Shown: piece after piece, positions 1-5,533 of the stretch
Layout of the letters: each line of letters starts with the position of its first letter
How positions within the stretch are numbered: position 1 is the stretch's first letter
Origin: UBA11865 sp035686605
GTDB lineage: Bacteria; Chloroflexota; Anaerolineae; Promineifilales; Promineifilaceae
DNA length: 12,698 nt
Direction: 5' to 3'
Assembly (NCBI GenBank): GCA_035686605.1
Contig: DASRZI010000002.1
Coordinates: 1 to 12,698, forward strand
Notes under the pieces: generated by a model
Seen by the model: the letters and a program-made list of their open reading frames with translations, nothing else
Told to the model about the DNA's origin: nothing
Database searches by the model: none
Position numbers and translations under genes: made by a program

Positions 1-237
1 GTCGACGGCATCTTCATCGAGCTCGGATTGATACCTAATTCAGACCCGTTAAAAGGTCTTGCTAAGCTGGACGATGAAGGTCGGGTCGTTGTGGACAAGC
101 TCAATCGCACCAGCTGTTCTGGTCTATTCGCCGCCGGTGACGTCACCGACGCCTACGCGGAACAGGTGCTGATCGCCGTAGGAGAGGGGGCAAAGGCGAC
201 CCTGAGCGCCTACGAATACCTGCTGCCGAACCTGTAG
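1..237 (+). CDS. Thioredoxin-reductase/AhpF-like flavoprotein, C-terminal end (5' truncated)
   Basis: Frame 1 is open from the first base and ends at TAG 235-237, leaving 78 residues. The segment GLFAAGDVTDAYAEQVLIAV followed by GEGAKATLSAYEYLL is the FAD-binding C-terminal signature of pyridine-nucleotide disulphide oxidoreductases of the TrxB/AhpF group. The GD aspartate contacts FAD in this family. The preceding FIELGLIPNSDPL also fits the end of the NAD(P)H domain. Such enzymes pass electrons from NAD(P)H through FAD to a thioredoxin-like or peroxiredoxin partner in the cytoplasm. The redox CxxC and the nucleotide-binding site lie outside the window, so TrxB, AhpF and a related ferredoxin/flavodoxin reductase cannot be told apart. 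The TTG at 28 is internal and not a start. The family call is firm; the exact enzyme is not. Confidence 0.88.
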   Translation, partial: VDGIFIELGLIPNSDPLKGLAKLDDEGRVVVDKLNRTSCSGLFAAGDVTDAYAEQVLIAVGEGAKATLSAYEYLLPNL

Positions 238-245
238 ACCGTTGC

Positions 246-303
246 CGGGAGACCAACCAGCCGGCTAGATGGTGCAGCAGGATTCTTCTAGAGGCTTTGA
301 TCC
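246..303 (+). repeat. Dispersed repeat A, copy 1
   Basis: The unit begins with CGGGA (246-250), has a variable palindromic middle with the 8-bp palindrome AGCCGGCT (259-266), then a conserved 33-nt tail starting GGTGCAG (271) and ending AGAGGCTTTGATCC (290-303). The tail matches 5300-5332 at 26 of 33 positions by hand alignment. Both copies lie just 3' of an open reading frame on the plus strand: 9 bp after the flavoprotein stop here, and 12 bp after the stop at 5264. The role is unknown. A dispersed intergenic repeat or a conserved 3'-end RNA element are both possible. Confidence 0.6.
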
Positions 304-314
304 CAGTAACCCCC

Positions 315-328
315 ATACCGGCCGGTAT
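315..328. repeat. 14-bp perfect palindrome
   Basis: ATACCGGCCGGTAT is a perfect palindrome with 7-bp arms, followed at 330-335 by the GGGCCC hexamer palindrome. It lies about 80 bp downstream of the flavoprotein stop codon. It could be a protein-binding site or the tip of a transcript hairpin. There is no T-run after it, so a rho-independent terminator is not supported. Confidence 0.4.
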
Positions 329-527
329 CGGGCCCTAGCGGATGAGGTAAATAAGTGGTTTGGAAGAGGGGCAAAGTAAGCGTAGGGGAAGGATTAGTAG
401 ACTCATTCGTAGAAAAATGTTCCTAAAAAACTTCTTTAGCAGGTTCTCAACGAGAGCATGCTTGGATCCGAACGAGTCCAACTTTATCACCTCATCCTTC
501 CTTTTGGGCATGGTCAGGTCATTAGTT

Positions 528-546
528 TGTCTAATATCTGTCTAAT
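528..546 (+). promoter_or_regulatory. Direct repeat TGTCTAAT, 11-bp phased, upstream of mrr
   Basis: TGTCTAAT occurs exactly at 528-535 and again at 539-546, a period of 11 bp, or about one helical turn. The pair ends 40 bp before the mrr ATG. Tandem half-sites phased on one DNA face are typical of operators for helix-turn-helix regulators. TAATAT (532-537) inside the repeat could be a -10 element, but no matching -35 was found. The function is inferred from position and phasing only. Confidence 0.35.
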
Positions 547-586
547 TTAACTATCCGATATTCCATGAGTTAGGAGTGTTATTCAG

Positions 587-1492
587 ATGTCGATCCCAGA
601 TTATCAGTCTTTGATGCTTCCGCTACTCAAGCTTGCCGGTGATCGTAATGAGCACTTATTTAGAGATGCGGTGGAGGAGCTAGCAAACCAATTCAATCTA
701 TCTGATGCAGAAAGAAGAGAATCAATACCGAGTGGACCTCAGCCATTAATATACAATCGTGTTGGTTGGGCTAGAACGTACTTGAAGTCTGCGGGTCTAC
801 TAGAATCTAATAAACGCGGCTACTTTCACATCTCGAAGAGGGGTCTTAACGTACTTTCGCAAGATCCATCGGAGATCAATATCGCATTCCTTCGACAGTT
901 CCCTGAATTCTTGGAACTTCGGAAACGCAAAGAGAAACCCCCGACTGATAAAGAAACTGAACAGGTAGAATCCGAAACGCCGGAAGAACGAATCGGTTTT
1001 GCTTTCCAGCAAATTAATCAAGAATTGGCGACTGAATTACTGGAAGCGGTGAGGGCCAATTCACCGCTGTTTTTTGAACGATTGGTTATCGATCTACTCA
1101 TACGAATGGGATATGGGGGGACTAGAGAGGATGCCGGCCAAGCAGTGGGCAAATCTGGGGATGGCGGAATCGATGGAATTATCAAGGAAGATCGCCTCGG
1201 ACTAGATACAGTATACATACAGGCAAAAAAATGGGATGCGTCTGTTGGTCGACCTGAAATCCAGAAATTTGCTGGTGCGTTGATGGGACAGCAAGCAAAG
1301 AAGGGGATATTCATTACCACAGCTGGTTTCACAAATAACGCCAAAGCATATGTTTCCATAATAGAAAGCAAGATTGTTCTTATCGATGGAGAAGAGCTAG
1401 CGCAACTTATGATTGAACACAATATAGGAGTAAATTCCTTCAATACATACGAGCTTAAAAGGATTGACTCAGATTACTTTATTGATGAATGA
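587..1492 (+). CDS. mrr: Mrr-family type IV restriction endonuclease
   Basis: The 301-residue protein is about the length of E. coli Mrr. Residues 1-90 resemble the Mrr N-terminal winged-helix domain (LMLPLLKLAGD near residue 9, then RTYLKSAGLLE and KRGYFHISKRG). A charged linker covers about 108-135. The PD-(D/E)xK-type catalytic domain follows: FFERLVIDLLIRMGYGG (162-178), GKSGDGGIDGII with candidate metal-binding Asp196, and VYIQAKKW with Gln212 and Lys214, then VGRPEIQKFAGAL. Members cleave DNA carrying foreign methylation marks and need no partner methylase; none is seen here. The start is set by AGGAG at 572-576, 10 nt before the ATG. The gene is AT-rich (two sampled 60-base lines count 43% and 40% G+C, against 60% for one in the cytochrome gene) and uses AGA, ATA and AAT freely, which suggests horizontal acquisition. 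A broader Mrr-cat defence nuclease is the alternative. Confidence 0.92.
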   Translation: MSIPDYQSLMLPLLKLAGDRNEHLFRDAVEELANQFNLSDAERRESIPSGPQPLIYNRVGWARTYLKSAGLLESNKRGYFHISKRGLNVLSQDPSEINIAFLRQFPEFLELRKRKEKPPTDKETEQVESETPEERIGFAFQQINQELATELLEAVRANSPLFFERLVIDLLIRMGYGGTREDAGQAVGKSGDGGIDGIIKEDRLGLDTVYIQAKKWDASVGRPEIQKFAGALMGQQAKKGIFITTAGFTNNAKAYVSIIESKIVLIDGEELAQLMIEHNIGVNSFNTYELKRIDSDYFIDE

Positions 1493-1654
1493 AGTGGTAC
1501 CGAATATGACTCAGGACTGTGAGCGCTTGATTCTGAAACCTTTCGCATCCCTATAAGACTTGTTTATTTTTCGCCAGTAACATATCCTCTAATCCCCTGC
1601 CTTTAGTAAAAGTACCTAATTGGAGTTCGGCCTCAGTCCGCGAGGTCGTTTGCT

Positions 1655-1715
1655 CGAATCCATGTATCGTCCTTCATCCTCTGGGATTCGGCACCCGTAG
1701 GACCGGCAGCCGAAT
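1655..1715. repeat. Two overlapping, mutually exclusive inverted repeats
   Basis: CGAATCC (1655-1661) pairs perfectly with GGATTCG (1684-1690). ATTCGGC (1686-1692) pairs perfectly with GCCGAAT (1709-1715). The two 7-bp stems share bases 1686-1690, so an RNA could form only one at a time. A short CCTC/GAGG stem (1631-1634 with 1642-1645) lies just upstream. Competing stems are the layout of attenuators and riboswitches, but no gene follows within 900 bp on the plus strand, so the role is unknown. Confidence 0.35.
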
Positions 1716-1918
1716 AATGCTTGCTCCGACTCTTCAGCTTCTACAATCCCAGACCTTCACTTCGTTGCGCCCTGGTATCTTCGCAGCTTCGAAACCGAGC
1801 CACTAGATCGCACCTTGTATATTGATTGACATCATCGATCCCAATAGTATCTCTATGGACTCTTTCAATGCTAGGCTCTCTTTCAACACCTGTGAATTTT
1901 TGGTGTTTGGATTTGTTA

Positions 1919-1968
1919 CCGAATAGGAATCGAGCATAGAATCGATTGGTTCTAGGTTCGAATCATAG
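1919..1968. repeat. Dispersed hairpin repeat B, copy 1
   Basis: This 50-bp unit matches 4882-4931 at 40 of 50 positions without gaps, including a 15-nt identical core CGATTGGTTCTAGGT. It can form hairpin A, AGAATC-GATT-GGTTCT (1938-1953), where T replaces the C of copy 2 but still pairs with G as a wobble. It can also form an alternative stem CTAGG/CATAG (1952-1968, one mismatch) with a 7-nt loop TTCGAAT. The T-arm-like look of that second stem prompted a tRNA check, which failed. The repeat is intergenic, about 650 bp upstream of the lipoprotein gene. Confidence 0.7.
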
Positions 1969-2312
1969 TCGGCTCGATTATTTGATTATTTTTCATAGAA
2001 CAGAACGATCGAACTGACATCGCAAAAACAATTCGCCATTAGGTGCTTTGTATTGTAGGGGACAAGGGGAGCAGTCCGACATAACGCGGAGAAGCATCGA
2101 AATACCCTGTAACCCAGCTAACCAGGGGTGTTGGCGGAGCTGCGGAGTGTGTTTGTCAAAGGAAGCGGGTGGGTGAAATCGATCAGTGAACTGCGATGGC
2201 GGGTGTCGCAGTGTGAGCTCGCGTCCGCTTCACTGCCCCACCCCCTGTGCTTGCTAAATTAGCCAACTGGGTAATGAGAGAATCCCTCGTTCGGCCAATG
2301 TGAAATGACGTT

Positions 2313-2336
2313 CTGCACGCTACACTAATAGTGCAG
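2313..2336. repeat. Nested inverted repeat (possible operator)
   Basis: CTGCAC (2313-2318) and GTGCAG (2331-2336) form perfect outer arms. Overlapping them, CACTAATAGTG (2323-2333) is an 11-bp palindrome of 5-bp arms around a central A. Both lie in the non-coding spacer about 290 bp before the lipoprotein gene. A dimeric regulator site is possible; nothing identifies the regulator. Confidence 0.35.
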
Positions 2337-2512
2337 TAGTCCGACGTACTCGAACAATTGAGCCGGCTGTTTGCCAGCAGATATGACGAACGAAATTGAG
2401 AGCTAGGAAAGCCGGATGATAACCATGCACCTATTTGTGTTCGCTTGTATCTGAAACCTGTCGATGACTTGGCGATACCGTGCTCAGGAGTCTCTTGCTT
2501 CTCCGTTAGACG

Positions 2513-2526
2513 AGATGATGTCATCT
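2513..2526. promoter_or_regulatory. Palindrome AGATGA-TG-TCATCT upstream of the peptidase gene
   Basis: The 6-bp arms AGATGA and TCATCT are perfect and separated by two bases. The site lies 95 bp before the ATG of the lipoprotein gene, where an operator or activator site would be expected. No clear -35/-10 pair was found nearby, so the regulatory reading is inferred. Confidence 0.35.
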
Positions 2527-2621
2527 TCATTGTAGGTATGGGGCGACAATAGTTAGCGTCCAGACTCTAGATCTCGGCCTATGAATGTTGGCCAAATTCC
2601 AGCATCAAGAAAGGTATACTA

Positions 2622-4706
2622 ATGAACAGAAATCTTTCCCTTGCCATGATCTTAATCGCAGTGTTGATCGCCGGATGCGGAGAGTCGTCCGCCACGCCAA
2701 CGGCGACAGAGGCAGAGCCGAACGTGACGGAAGCAGCGCCGGCTGACACTGAGAGTGATGCATCGCCGTCAACGACCACGTCCGCGGCTGCCATGTCAGA
2801 AGTGGCATCTACCGATGTGACGGATCTGGAACTGGCAGAACCCAGCTTCGAACCACTCTATGAGGAAGGAGTCTGTCCATTCGCCATACCGCCTAATGAA
2901 GTGGAGGGGGAGACCATCTTATGTGGGACCGTTATCGTGCCCGAAGAGAGAGCCGCTGGAGCCGAATCCACCATCCGCCTGGCCGTGGTCGTCTTTAAAG
3001 CGACTAGTACCAATCCAGAACCAGATCCTGTCATCTTGCTTTCCGGAGGACCAGGCGAGAAAACTGTTAAGAGCGCCCTTGACGTGTCACTAGTGTTGAA
3101 CTCATTTAGAGACGAACGCGATCTCATCATTTTCGACCAGCGCGGAGTCGGCCTGTCAACTCCGGCGTTGGAATGCCCGGAGCATGTCGATGCCATGTTC
3201 GAATCCCTGGATGAACTAGACTCAGAGGTAGCTTGGAGGAACCAGTTCGATGCTGCGATGCGCTGTAGTGACCGGCTGTTGGCCGAGGGTACGAATTTGT
3301 CCGCTTACAACACGACCGAAAACGCGGCCGACGTGGATGACATACGGAAAGCCTTGGGTTACGAAGAGATGAATCTCTATGGCGGCTCCTACGGCTCCCG
3401 GCTGGCCCAGGCGGTGATGCGCGACCATCCGCAGGGTGTTCGCAGCGTCGTGCTGGGGGCAGTACTGCCCACTGACAAGAGCTTCTTCGTCCATGTTTCC
3501 TCAACAGTCGTTGATTCCTCGCTTAGATTACTAGCGGCTTGCAAAGCCGACTCGGCCTGCAATGAAGCTTACCCTGATCTGCAGCAGACCCTTTTCGACA
3601 CGATAGACCGGCTGAACGCTGAGCCGGTGCCTATAGAGGTCACTAATCCGCTGGACGGCCAAACCTATGACACATGGCTGACGGGAGATAGTGTTTATGG
3701 CAACATGGCATTCTTCCTCTACATCACCGATATCCTCCCTGTATTGCCTCAGGCTATTCATGATGTGGCCAACGAGGAGTATGGGCTGATGACACAGCTG
3801 AGCAGCACCTCCCTGGTGATGTTCGATGCCCTTAGCCGGGGTATGGAGTTTTCGGTATTTTGTGCTGAGGACCTCATCGGCGTGACGGAGGAGCAGTATT
3901 TGGAAAAGAGGTTGGAGATGCCTAGACAGCTGGTCGGGATGACAGATCCAGAGGACATTTTGGAGTATGGCTTCTTCGGCATCTGCAAGAATTGGCCGGT
4001 GGAGGAAGAGGATCCGGTCGTTAAGGAACCCGTAGTCAGCGACATCCCCACCCTGCTGCTTGAAGGGGAGTTCGATCCAGTAACGCCTCTGATCTATGCG
4101 GAGGAAGTGGCCCAACACTTGAGCAGCAGCTACCTATATGAGTTTCCTGGTGTGGGCCATAACGTGCTTATTGCCAGCAGCTGTGCCCGCCAAATAGCCG
4201 ACCAGTTCATGGATGATCCGACATCAGAGCCGGATGCAAGCTGCATCGACGCAATGCCAGGCGTCGTGTTTGATTTGCCCAAGCCGGACAGTCTTACACT
4301 GGAGCTGGCGCCCTTCACCGCTGACAGCTTTGGTCTGAGTTTCCTAGCTCCTTCAGAGTGGGACCGAGCGGCATCCGGGACCTTCGTACGAGGACAGAAT
4401 TCATTGGACAGGACAGCGCTGATCATCGATGTGCTTCCCATGAATCACGACGACTTCATGGCGTTACTTACATCCCGACTTGGGCTGGTAGAAGCGCCCG
4501 AGCCCAGCGGTGAGCTAGAGACAGATGGTTTCGTTTGGTCGCTTTACACAGAAGAAGTACAAGGTGTGGGCGTGGATGTTGCCACAACAATTCTAGCGGA
4601 CGAGGAGACGCTCATGATTTTTCTGCAAAGCTCCGTGGACGAGCGAGCTTCGCTGGTCGACACGGTCTTTCTACCAGTTCTCGACTCTCTGACATTCGCT
4701 GAATAG
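2622..4706 (+). CDS. Secreted lipoprotein alpha/beta hydrolase, tripeptidyl-aminopeptidase (S33/TAP) type
   Basis: This 694-residue protein starts at an ATG 7 nt after GAAAGG (2609-2614). Residues 1-19 are a lipoprotein signal ending in the lipobox LIAGC (lipidated Cys19). A Thr/Ala/Glu/Ser linker runs to about 75. The hydrolase core shows the oxyanion motif SGGPG (141-145), FDQRGVGLS (171-179), the nucleophile elbow GGSYG with Ser256, Asp485 in GEFDPVTP and His513 in GVGHN, a complete triad in the order of S33 aminopeptidases with a TAP-like C-terminal part. Ten further cysteines (85, 101, 185, 215, 307, 313, 414, 455, 521, 541) suggest up to five disulphides and fit an extracytoplasmic site. 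It probably trims N-terminal residues from peptides outside the cell. About 140 extra residues (555-694) form a separate beta-rich domain that may resemble PsbP-like folds; this is uncertain. The gene stands alone between the two copies of repeat B. Confidence 0.88.
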   Translation: MNRNLSLAMILIAVLIAGCGESSATPTATEAEPNVTEAAPADTESDASPSTTTSAAAMSEVASTDVTDLELAEPSFEPLYEEGVCPFAIPPNEVEGETILCGTVIVPEERAAGAESTIRLAVVVFKATSTNPEPDPVILLSGGPGEKTVKSALDVSLVLNSFRDERDLIIFDQRGVGLSTPALECPEHVDAMFESLDELDSEVAWRNQFDAAMRCSDRLLAEGTNLSAYNTTENAADVDDIRKALGYEEMNLYGGSYGSRLAQAVMRDHPQGVRSVVLGAVLPTDKSFFVHVSSTVVDSSLRLLAACKADSACNEAYPDLQQTLFDTIDRLNAEPVPIEVTNPLDGQTYDTWLTGDSVYGNMAFFLYITDILPVLPQAIHDVANEEYGLMTQLSSTSLVMFDALSRGMEFSVFCAEDLIGVTEEQYLEKRLEMPRQLVGMTDPEDILEYGFFGICKNWPVEEEDPVVKEPVVSDIPTLLLEGEFDPVTPLIYAEEVAQHLSSSYLYEFPGVGHNVLIASSCARQIADQFMDDPTSEPDASCIDAMPGVVFDLPKPDSLTLELAPFTADSFGLSFLAPSEWDRAASGTFVRGQNSLDRTALIIDVLPMNHDDFMALLTSRLGLVEAPEPSGELETDGFVWSLYTEEVQGVGVDVATTILADEETLMIFLQSSVDERASLVDTVFLPVLDSLTFAE

Positions 4707-4807
4707 AGTGATGCTCAGCAACATTTTATCAAGGAGTTTTAGGCGAGAACGCTTCACTTTGGAGATTTACGTGGTCTTCAACGTGGGCTAATTGCCGGGC
4801 ACGGTCC

Positions 4808-4823
4808 ACATCCGTGAGGATGT
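4808..4823 (+). repeat. Hairpin with GTGA tetraloop
   Basis: ACATCC (4808-4813) and GGATGT (4818-4823) close a GTGA loop, which matches the stable GNRA class in RNA. GGT (4803-4805) and ACC (4826-4828) can extend the stem beyond a 2x2 internal loop. It lies about 100 nt after the peptidase stop codon and could stabilise that transcript's 3' end. There is no U-run after it. Confidence 0.4.
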
Positions 4824-4881
4824 TAACCCAAGTTCAATCGCTCTGATAGCTGAGCTGCCTTTCCCTCTGCTTAAGATGTGG

Positions 4882-4931
4882 CCGAGTAGGAATTGATCGC
4901 AGAACCGATTGGTTCTAGGTCCGGTTCCTAG
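4882..4931. repeat. Dispersed hairpin repeat B, copy 2
   Basis: This is the more symmetrical of the two copies. It forms AGAACC-GATT-GGTTCT (4901-4916, six perfect pairs). Alternatively it forms CTAGG-TCCGGTT-CCTAG (4915-4931, five perfect pairs). An outer TAGGAA/TTCCTA pairing (4887-4892 with 4925-4930) can enclose the first hairpin. It matches 1919-1968 at 40 of 50 positions in the same orientation, and the two copies flank the peptidase lipoprotein gene about 3 kb apart. Confidence 0.7.
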
Positions 4932-4943
4932 CGGTCATTCCTC

Positions 4944-4970
4944 AACCGCATCGCCTACAGAAGCGGTTTT
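4944..4970 (+). terminator. Weak terminator-like inverted repeat
   Basis: AACCGC (4944-4949) pairs with GCGGTT (4963-4968) across a 13-nt loop and is followed by only two further Ts. It lies 240 bp after the peptidase stop. The long loop and short T-run make it a poor rho-independent terminator, and it may be chance. Confidence 0.2.
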
Positions 4971-5042
4971 CAGATTTGAGCTTTTAGAGCCATTTCCTTT
5001 TCCCCTTTTTGTGGTTTCTACTCCCCCATATTTCCTGTAATA

Positions 5043-5264
5043 TTGTATTTAGGGGAGAGGTTTAATACTTTCTATCGGGGCATGGTAGAACGCTGGCTCG
5101 AAGCTAAAGCGGCCGTGGATATGGTAACGGCCGACGCTCTGAAGATCACGGTAAACAGTGTTTTCCGCAAGCTCAACGGTGGGTTTTTCCGGCTTATCGA
5201 TTTCCGGACTTTCTTCGCCAAAATGCTAAACGGTCAATTGTTTATACTGGATTTAGTCAAGTAG
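5043..5264 (+). CDS. Small ORF of unknown function, possibly a gene remnant
   Basis: A 73-codon frame ends at TAG 5262-5264. The family was not recognised. The translation looks protein-like rather than random: an amphipathic stretch with ERWLEAKAAVDMVTADAL, then FRLIDFRTFFAKMLNGQ, and many G/C-ending codons (GCC, ACG, CTG, CTC). The start is unclear. TTG at 5043 has no ribosome-binding site. GGGGAGAGG at 5051-5059 is a good Shine-Dalgarno sequence, but the next in-frame ATG (5082) is 22 nt away. The frame is open back to a TGA at 4977-4979 without another good start. This fits either a short real protein or the 3' remnant of a longer gene. Repeat A follows the stop within 12 bp. Confidence 0.4.
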   Translation: MYLGERFNTFYRGMVERWLEAKAAVDMVTADALKITVNSVFRKLNGGFFRLIDFRTFFAKMLNGQLFILDLVK

Positions 5265-5275
5265 TTAACCATATT

Positions 5276-5332
5276 CGGGAAACCAGGTGTCCTGGTAAAG
5301 GTGCAGATGGGCTCTACAAGAGGCCTTGATCC
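5276..5332 (+). repeat. Dispersed repeat A, copy 2
   Basis: It has CGGGA (5276-5280), a perfect hairpin ACCAGG-TGT-CCTGGT (5282-5296), then GGTGCAG (5300-5306) through AGAGGCCTTGATCC (5319-5332). The last 33 nt match copy 1 (271-303) at 26 positions, while the middle has diverged but keeps its length within one base. The 8-bp palindrome CCTTAAGG (5331-5338) follows directly. Confidence 0.6.
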
Positions 5333-5365
5333 TTAAGGTGTTCATTATAAGCCCTGCCCAAAATC

Positions 5366-5411
5366 CAACGCCAACCAAATACTTCCTCACCTTGATCGTA
5401 AGCTGGCGTTG
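5366..5411. repeat. 8-bp inverted repeat upstream of the acetyltransferase
   Basis: CAACGCCA (5366-5373) and TGGCGTTG (5404-5411) are perfectly complementary across a 30-nt loop. AAT/ATT can extend the stem after a one-base bulge. It lies in the 269-bp gene-free stretch before the acetyltransferase and may be a looping operator or the ends of a small decayed element. Evidence is limited to symmetry. Confidence 0.3.
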
Positions 5412-5533
5412 ATTCTTCATGAGCGAAATATTGCGACGTGTTGAAATACATTACCAATATCACAGTGGGCCATTAATATTAGCCAGCCCCACAAGACACG
5501 ATACGTTGTTAGTTGAAGTGAGCATTGAACACA

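Larger units (their letters stand above)
238..586. other. Gene-free spacer between flavoprotein and mrr
   Basis: This 349-bp spacer holds repeat A copy 1, a 14-bp palindrome and, just before mrr, an 8-bp direct repeat. Base composition falls from GC-rich near 250-340 to AT-rich after about 400, which marks the border of the AT-rich mrr island. A 61-codon open frame (360-545, TTG start) is present. It is basic and low in complexity, has no clear ribosome-binding site, and was not accepted as a gene. No rho-independent terminator with a T-run was found after the flavoprotein gene. Confidence 0.6.
1493..2621. other. 1.1-kb gene-poor spacer between mrr and the peptidase lipoprotein
   Basis: No convincing gene was found in this 1129-bp stretch on either strand. 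A minus-strand open frame of 115 codons (2183-2530) lacks a ribosome-binding site and has a Ser/Thr/Arg-rich composition typical of chance ORFs. Shorter minus-strand frames at 1803-1937 and about 1633-1740 read as protein-like but are short and interrupted by stops. The spacer does hold several inverted repeats: overlapping hairpins at 1655-1715, AACACC/GGTGTT at 1885-1907, repeat B at 1919-1968, and palindromes at 2313-2336 and 2513-2526. It may be a decayed insertion or carry structured RNA, but neither is shown. Confidence 0.55.
4707..5042. other. Spacer downstream of the peptidase gene
   Basis: No gene was found in these 336 bp. The spacer holds a hairpin with a GNRA-type loop (ACATCC-GTGA-GGATGT, 4808-4823, extendable by GGT/ACC across a 2x2 internal loop), repeat B copy 2 (4882-4931) and the inverted repeat AACCGC/GCGGTT (4944-4968). 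None has the compact stem plus T-run of a strong rho-independent terminator. Confidence 0.55.

Noticed and set aside
360..545. 61-codon plus-strand ORF before mrr
   Set aside because: It has a TTG start without a Shine-Dalgarno sequence and a highly basic composition, and it overlaps the likely mrr promoter region.
1940..1980. tRNA-like T-arm (GGTTCGAATC) inside repeat B copy 1
   Set aside because: No acceptor, D or anticodon arm can be built around it. The second repeat copy changes the loop to TCCGGTT, so the resemblance is chance.
2183..2530. 115-codon minus-strand ORF
   Set aside because: It has no ribosome-binding site before its ATG, a Ser/Thr/Arg-rich composition typical of chance frames, and no recognisable motif.
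3127..4118. Long minus-strand ORFs opposite the peptidase gene
   Set aside because: They are antisense shadows of a gene with a clear signal peptide and catalytic triad, and they show no motifs of their own.
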